From positions 4,480 to 68,479 of the forward strand of contig OENT01000128.1 in assembly GCA_900239685.1 (NCBI GenBank): a stretch of DNA of 64,000 nucleotides. The letters are read 5' to 3'. Shown here one piece after another: positions 15,101 through 24,768 of the stretch. The notes beneath the pieces were generated by a model. The model was not told where the DNA came from. It saw nothing but the letters and a program-made list of their open reading frames with translations, and ran no database searches. This DNA is from Rotaria macrura (taxonomy: Eukaryota; Rotifera; Eurotatoria; Philodinida; Philodinidae). Both the position numbers and the translations under genes were made by a program. Numbering within the stretch: the stretch's first letter is position 1; each line of letters starts with the position of its first letter.

Positions 15101-18100
15101 CATAGATCTTCCTACATTGATACTCATCCACACTCTCATAAAATTGTTGAGATCTTGTAAGCATGAGAAAATATTTCCGGTACAGAACAAGTATGGTGTC
15201 CAGTTCTGGGCTATGCTTGCTTTTTTTAAAACTTCTATATACTTAGTCGTTCCTGAAGCTCCTGGATCCAGGAGTGCTACGGGGGTGCTTTGGTATTGGA
15301 TAACTGAGGTTCAGGTGTGGGGCTATCAGAGGGCCGGAGTGCCATTTGCACCCGGAAGAAAACTTGGTTTCATTAAAACAATGAAAAAAGAGATACATGT
15401 TTATTTGTACATGATGTAGTTCATGGAAATTTAAGAGAAAAATAAAATTTCTTCCTTTCATAATCATAGAAGTATTAAAAAACCTCTGGAAAGAGTGAAA
15501 GACTTCTAAATGAAGCTTAAGATATTTAAATGTTTCTAAGATTTCAAGAGGCAGAAATCTTGCTCACCCTTAACCCCTACCTTTCATAAATGCTCACAAA
15601 CTCATTGGAATGTCCTTTTTGTCTTTTACTACAAACTCACTGGAAGAGTGAGCAATTTCCCCATTATCGTCGAACCTTCAATTGTCGTTATTCCATGTGA
15701 AGACACACTTGCAATTGAGATTATTAACCACGAACGAAGTTTTCGATGGTTGAATATGCTTTGAATGAAAATTAGTTTCCCGATCATATATGCTCTAGTT
15801 AGCATTTATCTAAATGCAAAGATGGCGACCTCAGATCTATGAGAAAAGTTTTAGAATTCTTCGATACTAAACTCGTAGGATGAGGGCAGGTTAAAAAATC
15901 GCCGTCTCACAGGGCTCTAATCATATCACAAGTCAAAATTCAATGGAAAGTAGCCTCAAAATATTGAGGTCAAATCTGCATCAAGAACTGAGGTGATTGA
16001 TCAATTACTGACCAATTAAACCTGGAGATAATCTGATGACCATGAATGTTTTTTTCTTGAATGGTAATGATCGTGCGTCACTATGTTGTTCCTACAAAAA
16101 TCTATTCAAGAAAACAGCCACCTATCTTCTGTTACGAAACAGATATTATAGTTCCTACAATTGATTTTTATCTGAAATTTTTCAAGGTTCAATTACGTCA
16201 TCTTAACATCACAGGCAGCATGCAGTCAGCTGCTCAACTCAATATCTTCAATCAAGGAACTATATTTTTTCAGCTGGCACAAGTATCATTTGATGTTCAT
16301 GTAGAGGAAATAGTTGGCTCGTTGGCTGTTCTCGGGGCATCGGTTGTTCTTCTTCATCCTCAAGGGCATCTAGATCTAACGTACATTCGGCAGACCATTG
16401 AAAAAACTCAAGTGTCCTACATCGGGGCTGTACCAGCTTTTTTTGCCGGGTTGTGTGAATTGAGCAATGCTAGACAATTTTTGCAATCATTGCAGACGAT
16501 CGTCCTTGGCGGTAAGTTGGCGATTGGAAGATGGGTAGTTGAATGAATCACTTGGGGATTAAATGAGGACTCACCGTAGGAGGAATTCCTTTACAGTTAC
16601 TTATAAGAATATACAGTGTGATCGCGTATAGAAGCAGTGATGGACAGGAAAAAACATAAGTTTACGGTTGATCTTCGAAACAAGTACAGGAAAACTAGCA
16701 GAACAGATAACATTATCATGTGACTCAGTAAGAGATCAGTACGATTCTCTAGTTGCCTCTTGCTATTGCCCATTTGTCACTTTTCAGCTTTGAACACATT
16801 TCAACTCTTCATCTTTTCAATTCTTCACTGACCAGACTTTACACATACATGAGACTACGTATCTTACTGATCAAATATTGGACAATTTTCTAATCAGTAA
16901 GAAAATGATCATTTCATGGGCGCAATGACTTCGACAACATAATGCTTGTCTCACTGTGAAAAAAAGTCCGCTGAATAATAAACGACAAAAACGTTTTCGA
17001 TACGGTATTATAGAAAAAAGGGTTTATGAATTTGCAAAGGAACATAAAGTCTATTTTTCATATATGATGACGTTAATAAACGGTTTTTCCGTTTATGATT
17101 TTGAAAATGGGCACATCAGATATTTCAAAAACGAGAAAAGGGTGCATATTCCGAAGCCAATTCATAATCCATTTTTCTCTACAGTGCTCTCCGGAACGAA
17201 ATCAATCGAGAAAAATTATATAAGAGAATCTAAACGATAACAAAATTGAGGAAGATAGATGCTTAATCAATGCATTCTCAACGGAACTTGCTTCCCATCT
17301 AAAATAACCTCGAGAACCCATGAAAAAATATTCCTTATAATGAACGTGAAAGAACGGGTTTTCGAAAAAATTGGACGTATTTTATCGACTACAAACACGT
17401 TCTAAGAACAAATTGACGCGCTCAGACGCGTTTCTCAAAATCTTGAACGCATTCGAACGCATACTTGTTGGTAAGCAACGCATTTTTATCATATTGAACG
17501 CGTTAATAGTGAAGGTGTCTTTTATTACACCAACGCTTTCAACTTATATGCGTTTGAACTTGCTCACGAGTAATTCGTTCTTATGGTTAGAAAACCCGTT
17601 TCTCCAAAAACGCTTGAAAACGTATACTGAAGAACTTGTTGGGCAACTTTCAGAATGCGTTTTTTTATGTAGTGAAAAAGTACTCATTTTAACTTAACTG
17701 AATTCACTACTTGAAATATATCGGAATACATGTAACGAAAGTGCTATGCCAATTAAGAAATATGTGTCAACATGAAAAAATTTCTTTCTATTGCAATGCA
17801 GTGAAAGGTAGTGTCTTGTTAGGCAAAGTGATCATCTATCTAGAGCTTCGTAATGAATGATTTTCCGTTGTCCTAAACTAGTTTTTTTATCAAACGATTT
17901 GCTTATCTCATATTCATTTTTATTTCATAAAATTATAATAACAGAGCTTTAAATCAAGTATTTATTTCATGAATGTCATCAAATTTATTTAATAGAAATA
18001 TAAGACTAACATGTACAACATGCAAATTAAATTAGCTAATTTCAGTTAGATTTAACAGTCGAATGATAGTAATTTCATTAGCATTAACAAATGAAAATAC

Positions 18101-21100
18101 TTTTTCAACTACAGTTGTAGGAGTGTTCCGAGCTTACATCATAAAAATAACTGTATCTAATTACTTTTAAGTAAATATCTCCCAAGAGAGTTGCAGTAGT
18201 TGTTTTATGGAACAGCTATCTGTTTTTAAAGAAAATGATGAGTTTAAATTTTAGGTGATAGCTGCTAGAGTTCCACCACCTGTCCCGATCACAAAACATA
18301 GCATTCTTCCTCATTATAGCCCTGCACCTATAGGAGTGACGACGCTGGACGATAGTAGTAATAAGGCTTAGATTGCTCTAGAATATTATACAATGGCTCA
18401 AACCCTTCAGTAAAAATATATGAGTATACTTCGTTTCTGATATTTTACACATTATGAAGGTATTTTGACTTTCATGAACAGCAAATTCAAAATGTGAACT
18501 ATTGTTTGCTGTGATTCATTGATTTGCTGCAACTATCAGTTAATTAACACAAAATAGATGAATAAATCAAGAGGCAACTTCCAGAAATAATCAATTTCAC
18601 TGCTTGTGGATAAATCGAGATACGTGCTGTGGTATGACCTATTAATGTAGATATAATAGATGTGTCACATGACAAACAATAATTCAGAAAAATTCATAAT
18701 TTTCTCAAGACCTATTGTAAGCTCGGTTTTTACTTCAAGAAGTTTATAAATTTTTCTGTATGAGAAAAAGGAATTTCAACCTTCGCCAATGAAAATGTAA
18801 AATACTATTCAGTTCCGACCTTCTTGAATCACATACTTAGAACAACCTTTATCTTTGTCATACTTGTAATTCACGTTGATCAAAATAAAAAATGACAACT
18901 CAGAGTAAATAGTAGCAAAGCAAGTAACAAAGCATATTTATGAAAATAATAAAGAAAAATGTATCTTGTAAAAATCCAGAAATAAAAAGGGCGAATCATT
19001 GTTTTCATAACTGACTGACGAACTATCTTGAAATGTAAATATAGTTTACAAGAAAGTTTTTAATTCGTGCACTGTGTTGGTTAAATAAGGCTAACACACA
19101 TATATAAGATTCACATTTTACCTTCAAAAGTATCATTATGACAAGTCGTTTTTAGAAAATGCTTTTTTAATGTATATTCTCAAATCGTATATTCTTTCTT
19201 TTATTTTCAAAATAGTAATCGGGAAGGTTTCAATTGATATTAAACATTAAACAGAAATTTTGCAAAAGTTATACTAGTGTCTGTCTCAAATGTATTCGTC
19301 ACATGTTTATTTGCCATCGAACGCATCACTTATTGTTGCTCATAATAAGAATCAGAAGTGTCCATCGGTTTCTTATTAATTTATATTGAATTTAGCTTTT
19401 GTCGACTTGAATTTATAATGAATTTAACTTTTTAAAATTACAAAAATTTTATATTTACTCAAATCGATCGTACAGTATAAATTCAATTTAAACCAATTTA
19501 ATTAGACTTAAATTTGAAAAAAATCACAGCAAATGAATTTAGATCGCATAAGAAATATTTAAGTCTAATTACATGAATTTCAATTGAATTTGAACAGTTT
19601 TGTATTGAATTTTTATTAATGTAAGCTAGATTAGAAAACTTTAATTAAATGTTAAAAATATATTAAAACGTTAAATTTTCAATATTTTATTTTAAAAGAA
19701 ATTAAAGCTCTTTAAATTTATTTTTGAATTTATTAATTTTCTTGTAAACGCAAATGGATCAGTCTTACGTATAAATTTCCTTAAGTCAGAATAAATTTTT
19801 TTAAAATCAAATAGAGTATTCAATACTTCAGCCATACGTAAGGATAGTTCATTCGGATATTCACTACTTCGAAACTACAAGTTTATCTGGTCGAATCCAC
19901 TCTACGGTAGTAAAAACAAAACGAATTGGAACGCGTTCAGTGCGAACACAAGTATTCGAATGGAGGAACCAGCAGTCTGAGAACCTATACGAATATCAAA
20001 GAAACGCGTTCGAGACCATCACAAAGTTGAAAATACAATAAAAAATGATTTTTTTGTCTTCTAAACAAGAACGCGTTTTTGCCGCGAAAAACGTGTCCCT
20101 ATGGAACGTTTTGTGAGAACGGTGTTAGCGCTCTTTTGAAACGCGATTTTCAACTCAAGAACTGTTCTTCTAACACAACGCTTTAAGCATATCAGAACGC
20201 GTTCTTTTTATTTAAAAGAACGCGTTTTTCATTACACGAACGCGTCTGAAAAGGTCGAAAAAAGCGTCTTCACAACGCAGTCTTTTATCTTGACAATGCG
20301 TTCTCATCTGTTCTTTTCTTTGAACTTTGTTCCATGGGAATCAACGACCATCTTTAGTGAAAAAATAAGAAAAATGGTTCAATATAGGAATATGCTAGAA
20401 TCTGAGGATGCTTTCCAGTATCCACATCCACAACATACATATTTGGGGCTGATACGAAACGACAGTTAGAAATTATAAATGTTTTACGTCTGAGAATATT
20501 ACAACGGCTCCCTGGAAGAGAAAAATTCGTGTTCCGTGCACCAGTTTTTAAGCATGCTCACCCTCGTATTTAGCAACATTTCGAGAGTAGCGAAGTGGCC
20601 TGCTCCTTTTCGTCTCATTTAACTGGATGTTTGTTGAATGTTATCTTGAAAGTCAAAGCGTCTGAAAAAGTTTTGAAAATTTTGGTCGATCTGAAAAGAT
20701 TGAAAAATTTTTCAAGGAAGTCGTGGAACTCTTAGTTCTTCACTGTGGAGGGTTCTATTTGAGTTGACTAGTCTATATATCAACGTGGGAGAAAAAGACT
20801 GAGGTTACAGTACGAGTTTTTAAGCATTGAGGATGTGCGTATCCGTTATTTATTCAAATTAAGAACCACATCTACCCACCCACAGTCAGACCCACACCCC
20901 TCCTGCTTTATTTCTGCTTGTTTCTTGAAAACCTTCAAAATATATTGAAAGTCATTTTAAAAAGTCAATTAATAACAGTTAGTGACCAGTGATAGTTTCG
21001 ATTGTTAAGCCAGGCCAATTAACGTTAGACGGCAAAAATCTACCAAATTGTTAATCACTGAAGGAATAAGTCGACAAAATACACAATTTCGTTTCAGGTG

Positions 21101-24100
21101 ACTGTCTTCAAGAATACCTGTAGCTATAGATAGAATGCTGGAGGAGTGTATTTAGCTTAGTCATTCTTACAACTAGTAGCTGAACTTTTGAGTAACGTAA
21201 GAGCTGTTGAAAGAAACATATTATCTTAAGATTTTTTTTCTCACAGGCGATATATTTACCACTCAAGTTCTTCAAAAAGTGTTGCCCTGCTTGATGGAGC
21301 CTTGTTGAATCTACAATGGATACGGTCCGGCCGAAACCACGCTTATTGCCTCGTATCACCGCATTCATCAATCGGAACAAAAAGAATTGCATCTCATCGC
21401 TATTGGAACGCCCAAACCAGGCTACCGGTTTCAAATTCTTGATGACTATTTTCAGTCTCTATTCGTCGGTCAAACAGGGGAACTGTATATTGGAGGAGTC
21501 GGTGTCTTTGCAGGATATCTTTATCGCCCGGATCTCAATCAAGTGGCATTCGTTCGACTGAACGATGACGAAATCTACTACAAAACAAACGATCTGGCGC
21601 GATACATGCATGATGGAGAACTGTATTTTGTTGGTCGCAAAGATCATCAAGTCAAGTTACGTGGACAACGTATCGAACTCGATTTCATTGAACAGACCGT
21701 ATTGAGGACAGCTGTAACTGTATCAAGATGTGTCATTATAAAATGGAAGGAACATCTGGTAGCGTACGTGGAAGCATTAAACGTTAACGAGCATCAACTT
21801 CGACAGCATTGTGAGCTTCACTTACCTTCATCAATGATTCCATCTCTCTTCATTGTGCTTGACAAATTTCCCCTATCAAAAACCGGTAAAGTCGATCGCA
21901 AAGCATTGCTGAAACCAGATTTTGTCATGGGTATTGCATCACCTGACGAGGCTCTGTCCTACACTCCCCTCGAACAGCATCTAGCCGACATTTTCGCGCG
22001 GGCATTCGATGTCGACTCACCGAATGTCATCGCCTCGTTTCGACAGTTGGGTGGTACTTCACTTGGTGCCATGCGCGCTTTGGCATTAATTCGACAAGAG
22101 ATTTCTGATGAAATAAACATCGGTCTCCTGTTTGCGAATCCATCTATTCGTGAACTAGCTCAAGCATTAGAACCGTTTCTTGGCAAAAGTATAACAGACT
22201 TCACACTTAAGCAACAACAAGATATCGAGAATGAAGTCTCAATTTGTCGCCCAATGCCGTCGCTGATAATCGAAACGATTGGTATCGTTGTTCTTGCTAT
22301 TGTCTGGTATGGACCCATTTTGGCAGCATCAACTGGTGGACGTACACGATTGCTAATCCCTTTGATTATTCCCACTATTCATGTGCTGACCTTCGTCATT
22401 TGCAAATATATCTTGTTCCCGAAAGGAATATCTATGGGAGAAGGCAAGCTTTATTCATGGACATATTACCGTTGGTGGTTTCTTCAGCGATTGTGGAAAC
22501 TCAACTCCATCTGGCTTCGCCATTTAGTTGGAACACCATTGTACATTGCTTACTTGCGTTTGTGCGGTTCACGTATTGGTCAGCACACGCACATTTATAC
22601 GACTCTAATCGATGTGCCTGACCTTCTTCAAGTAGAAGATTCGACTTATATCGCCGATGAGGCTATACTCTCATCTTTGACGTATAATGATCGAACCTAC
22701 GAATTTCATTCAATCCGTATCGGCTCCCACTGTTCTATCGCGTCGCAGGCTGTTCTTTACAATGGAGTTGACATGAAAGAACGAGTCCAAGTCAAATCCA
22801 TGTCGCCAATCACTGGTTATATTTCAGAGGGAACAACAATAGACGGTCTAGAGCAAATAAAATCGCAGAAAGACGACAAAATCTTGCTGCAGTCACTATC
22901 ACGTGCACAGATCTTATTTCAACTTGTCTGCATCTTGCTCGTCATCATTCTTCACTCGGTCATTCTCGCACTGGCATTCCATTGGACGTCTTATGTTTTT
23001 CCGTGGTTCTTGCAAATTGCTCTCGTCTATATCACGTGGTCCATAATCTGCATGGTATTGTCAGTGGTCCTGCAAAAATACTTTATCGGTTATGTGCAAC
23101 CAGGCTCCTATGCTCTCAACTCTTGGTATTTTCTGCACAAATTATGGCTACGCAATTTAGTTTTCCGTTCCTTTGGTATTTTCTTCTTGGCATGGTTCGG
23201 CAACACTCATCCATTATATCCTCACCTGCTTCGTTGGTTGGGCGCTCATATTGAAGGTAATCTGGAGGATGTAATGCTGGCCCAAATCGATTTTCTCATG
23301 CAATCTTTTCCCAATCTCGTTCATCTGGAATCAGGAATCACCGTGGGCGGTTTCGTTCATTTTGTTCCGTTTGATGTCACGCGAGATGGACAATGCAAAA
23401 TTGACCGAATTCGAATCGGTTGCTATTCACAGCTTGGTAACCACTGCAACGTTCATCCAGGGACTCGAATTCCCCCTCACACTTTAGTCGGAACTATGAC
23501 ACGAATCGACTCGGAAACAGTTTTCAACGAGGATAGACAGGGTCAAATAATGCTCGGTGTCCCAGCAAGATCAGTACCCATACGTCTTCAAACAAGCGTA
23601 TCTCGCCATCTTGGACAAGCATCATATTTCGCATTTTTTCTAGCATTTTCCATATCCGTGGAAATCTTCACGAAAATTGTCCTAACAACAGTGTTTGCCT
23701 ACCAACCAAGTTATCTATGGCCCATCTATTTTCTCTTCCTGGTCTATGTGGTGCATCCCAGAACAATCCTGGATGAGAACAGCAGGTCTTTTGGAAAGTT
23801 GAATTTAGCGATCTTTTTTCTGAGCACCCATTTGTTCCACGATGCCTCAATTTTGTGGGGGACCTTCATTGGTGGAACACAATGGCTTGTCATGCTTCTG
23901 CGTCGCTTAGGTGCCAAAATTGGCCATGATGTCATTATTGGAGACATGGATTCACTCTACGATGTTCATCTCATATCCATTGACTCTCATTCTCGGATCA
24001 GCTCAACAGCCATAGTTCAAGTAAGATCTTCTGTGACTAATGGTGCTCATTTAATTCCGTTTTTCTCCTTTTAGTGTCATACAAACGAGGCCCGCAACTA

Positions 24101-24281
24101 CCGACTGAAGCCTGTTACCATTGGCCCTAATTCATGTCTTTCGCCCATGGCTATCATTTTTCCAGGCACTCGTCTCCAAGGACACAACAGAATTCATCCC
24201 TGTACATTCATCATGAAAGACGATTATCTATCCGAGCACAGTGCATGGCATGGTTGCCCAGCCCAGCACGTTCTCAGCTAA
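1..24281 (+). CDS. Multimodular non-ribosomal peptide synthetase, 3' part of gene (12 exons), with internal stop
   Basis: Exons: 1-148, 2624-3187, 3249-4336, 4395-4694, 4749-5076, 5137-6144, 6205-7698, 12496-13053, 13115-14532, 16187-16511, 21247-24020, 24075-24281. Every junction is GT/AG and every phase agrees, giving 3,404 codons; the 5' end lies outside the window. Visible order is C(tail)-C*-A-T-C-C*-A-T-membrane terminal domain. The enzyme should activate amino acids as aminoacyl-AMP, load them on phosphopantetheine arms and join them into a peptide. There is no thioesterase; a Pls-like terminal domain ends the protein. An NRPS is a bacterial or fungal type of enzyme, so horizontal origin is the likely explanation, but the introns show it is a resident eukaryotic gene. 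An in-frame TGA at 21306-21308 interrupts the last adenylation domain. The family assignment is secure; expression and product are unknown. Confidence 0.9.
1601..1885. mobile_element. Foldback/MITE-like inverted repeat
   Basis: Left arm starts agccttattcacactttgc and the right arm ends with its reverse complement (gcaaagtgtgaataaggct). The arms run about 140 bp each and meet near 1731-1741 (gctgacatatatcagc) next to a CT/GA microsatellite. There is no coding capacity. No clear target-site duplication was seen. It probably is a non-autonomous DNA transposon. Confidence 0.75.
1987..2358. mobile_element. Foldback/MITE-like inverted repeat with AACGCGTT-type motifs
   Basis: The left end aagaagacaagaatttgg pairs with the right end ccaaattcttgtctgctt. 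Further inside, attgtgaaaac pairs with gttttcacaat and caataaacgcg with cgcgtttattg. The arms are about 150 bp, separated by about 70 bp. They contain several aaacgcgttt-like segments, the same motif that clusters in the intron at 17.3-20.3 kb. Non-coding. Confidence 0.75.
2624..6144 (+). CDS. NRPS unit 1: C* - adenylation - thiolation
   Basis: Exons 2624-3187, 3249-4336, 4395-4694, 4749-5076 and 5137-6144; introns of 54-61 bp. C*: C1 core SDAQVRIWFDE, C3 core HHFSFDF at 3073-3093 (catalytic His and Asp kept, final Gly replaced by Phe), C5 core IGVFVNTIPLR. Adenylation: A1 LTYSEL, A3 LFTSGSTGKPKA, A4 FDLHVQE, A5 NVYGPAETT, A7 YRTGDL, A8 GRKDHQIKLHGQRIELGEIE, A10 NGKIDR, all intact. Thiolation: LIGGHSL, with the phosphopantetheine Ser codon at 5961-5963. 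By eye against the GrsA pocket the ten specificity positions read D-L-Q-S-V-C-V-L-S-K, which I do not match to a known substrate. The domain set looks functional except for the altered C3 motif. Confidence 0.9.
6205..7698 (+). CDS. NRPS condensation domain with intact HHxxxDG
   Basis: A single exon of about 498 residues. C1 core ASFAQERIFLDE, C3 core HHSAFDG at 6681-6701 (complete catalytic motif), C4-like YIDYSVYEH, C5-like IGMFVATLPHR. It follows the T domain of unit 1 after a 60-bp intron and ends at a donor in phase 1 before a 4.8-kb intron. It is not followed by an A domain but by a second C domain (12496 onward), so it is the first member of a C-C* pair. It is expected to catalyse peptide-bond formation between the unit 1 and unit 2 carriers. 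Confidence 0.9.
7699..12495 (+). other. Large NRPS intron (4,797 bp)
   Basis: Donor gtatgttt after the active C domain and acceptor tgtttcttctag before C*, both phase 1. Short open frames inside show no family resemblance. It contains a nine-G run at about 10105 and scattered GAGTCAAGTCGAGTC-like degenerate repeats near 8200. It could also be read as a gap between two genes, but the matching phase and the homologous intron at 149-2623 favour a single gene. Confidence 0.65.
12496..14532 (+). CDS. NRPS unit 2: degenerate C* and first part of adenylation domain
   Basis: Exons 12496-13053 and 13115-14532. C*: C1 core ASYAQQRIWFDE; the C3 position reads HPALFDN (12942-12962), so the second, catalytic His is Pro and the Gly is Asn; C5 core IGMFVNVIPLR. 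The fold appears complete but ordinary condensation chemistry should be lost. Adenylation: A1 LTYSELL, A2-like IMACGAVYCPISP, A3 LFTSGTTGTPKA just before the donor at 14533. The 61-bp intron inside C* sits at exactly the same codon as in unit 1 (D-Y of the YIDYA motif). The intron that unit 1 has at 4337-4394 is absent here. Confidence 0.9.
14533..16186 (+). other. NRPS intron (1,654 bp) inside the unit 2 adenylation domain
   Basis: Donor gtaagg right after the A3 core (PKA) and acceptor tttttcaag; phase 0. It lies at the same codon as the 54-bp intron 4695-4748 of unit 1, so it has grown about thirty-fold. It holds a GC-richer patch at 15240-15360 with a perfect 16-bp palindrome (15259-15274). 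No gene recognised. Confidence 0.7.
16187..16511 (+). CDS. NRPS unit 2: central adenylation exon
   Basis: Codes the A4 region (FDVHVEEIVG) through the segment before A5 (TIVLGG), ending with a GT donor in phase 1 exactly as exon 4749-5076 does in unit 1. A short insertion-like stretch precedes the A4 motif relative to the unit 1 exon. The pocket positions visible here are D, V, E, A, V and G; those in the next exon are G, L, I and the A10 Lys. The Glu at the third position and partial likeness to ornithine/lysine codes are only a weak hint of a basic substrate. Confidence 0.88.
16512..21246 (+). other. Large NRPS intron (4,735 bp) with AACGCGTT clusters
   Basis: Donor gtaagttg and acceptor ttttctcacag; phase 1, same codon as the 60-bp intron 5077-5136 in unit 1. 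Two clusters of a palindromic GAACGC(G/A)TT motif lie at about 17340-17660 and 19925-20310, around a very AT-rich core (about 17700-19800) rich in aatttaa words. The open frame at 16956-17240 has no family resemblance. Confidence 0.65.
21247..24281 (+). CDS. NRPS unit 2: end of adenylation, thiolation, and Pls-like membrane terminal domain
   Basis: Exons 21247-24020 and 24075-24281 (54-bp intron). After the TGA at 21306-21308 come A5 NGYGPAETT, A6-like GELYIGGVGVFAGYL, A8 GRKDHQVKLRGQRIEL and A10 KTGKVDR, then a T domain with LGGTSLGAM (Ser codon 22059-22061). From about 22240 there are paired hydrophobic segments alternating with three soluble hexapeptide-like blocks: the first starts near LRLCGSRIGQHTHIY, the second near LLRWLGAHIEG, the third near LLRRLGAKIGHDVIIGD. 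This is the layout of the NRPS terminal domain (TIGR02353-type) and of epsilon-poly-L-lysine synthetase, where it replaces a thioesterase and sits in the membrane. The protein ends with TAA at 24279-24281. Apart from the TGA the frame is open and all motifs are kept. Confidence 0.88.
21306..21308 (+). pseudogene. In-frame TGA in NRPS unit 2 adenylation domain
   Basis: The exon starting at 21247 reads in phase through ...LMEPC, then TGA, then IYNGYGPAETT. Unit 1 has KCRIWNVYGPAETT with the same number of residues back to the splice site, so the stop replaces an Arg codon; CGA to TGA is a one-step C-to-T change. No AG acceptor downstream would bypass it while keeping the A5 core. Translation would stop before A5 and lose the end of the A domain, the T domain and the membrane domain. 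Sequencing error, allelic variation or readthrough remain possible. Confidence 0.85.
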
Positions 24282-24605
24282 ATTTCAAGCAAATAGATGA
24301 CAGAAAAATCCTCACTGATATCATTTTTTCTAATTTTTTCTATGCATTTTTTATACAGTAGTAAACAAAAGTGATTACCTGAAATTCGATCATTTGATTT
24401 AACTCCGGATAGATTGGTCAATACGGATGTGAACTAGAGGATAAACATAAATTTTTCTTCCTTGATGATCTCAAATACTAGTGGCAAGTTAAAGTTGATC
24501 TCGAGTTGAGTTCATTCAGGAATGGTTGGGTGTGGGAGTTTATGTGGTTGTGTGTGTGGATTCTGTGTGTTAGCGAAAAAAGGTCAGCATCGACTCGTCA
24601 ACGCG

Positions 24606-24768
24606 TAGGCATCCAACGGTGATGGTGGTTGACTGGTACACTGTTCCATCAGTAACAAGTATAAGCCAGTATGAGTCGATATAAGCTGGTATTAGCCGGT
24701 ATAAGCTATATCGGTTGCCGGTTAATCGGTTACTGATTGAACCGGTTATCGTCACCGTTGCATCCCTA
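24606..24768. mobile_element. Degraded hAT-type MITE
   Basis: The left end taggcatccaacggtgatgg is an imperfect inverted match of the right end gtcaccgttgcatcccta; TAGGGATGCA-type ends are typical of hAT elements. The interior has diverged repeats of a tataagc(t/c)(g/a)gtat word. No clean 8-bp target duplication is visible, so it is old or truncated. It lies about 325 bp downstream of the NRPS stop codon. Confidence 0.5.

Noticed and set aside
16956-17240. 94-codon frame within the large NRPS intron as a nested gene
   Set aside because: Lys/Arg/Phe-rich, with composition expected from AT-rich DNA; no known motif.
24520-24560. TGTGGG words as bdelloid-type telomeric repeats (also near 11110 and 20880)
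   Set aside because: Only single or scattered copies, not tandem; no evidence of a telomere or subtelomere in the window.
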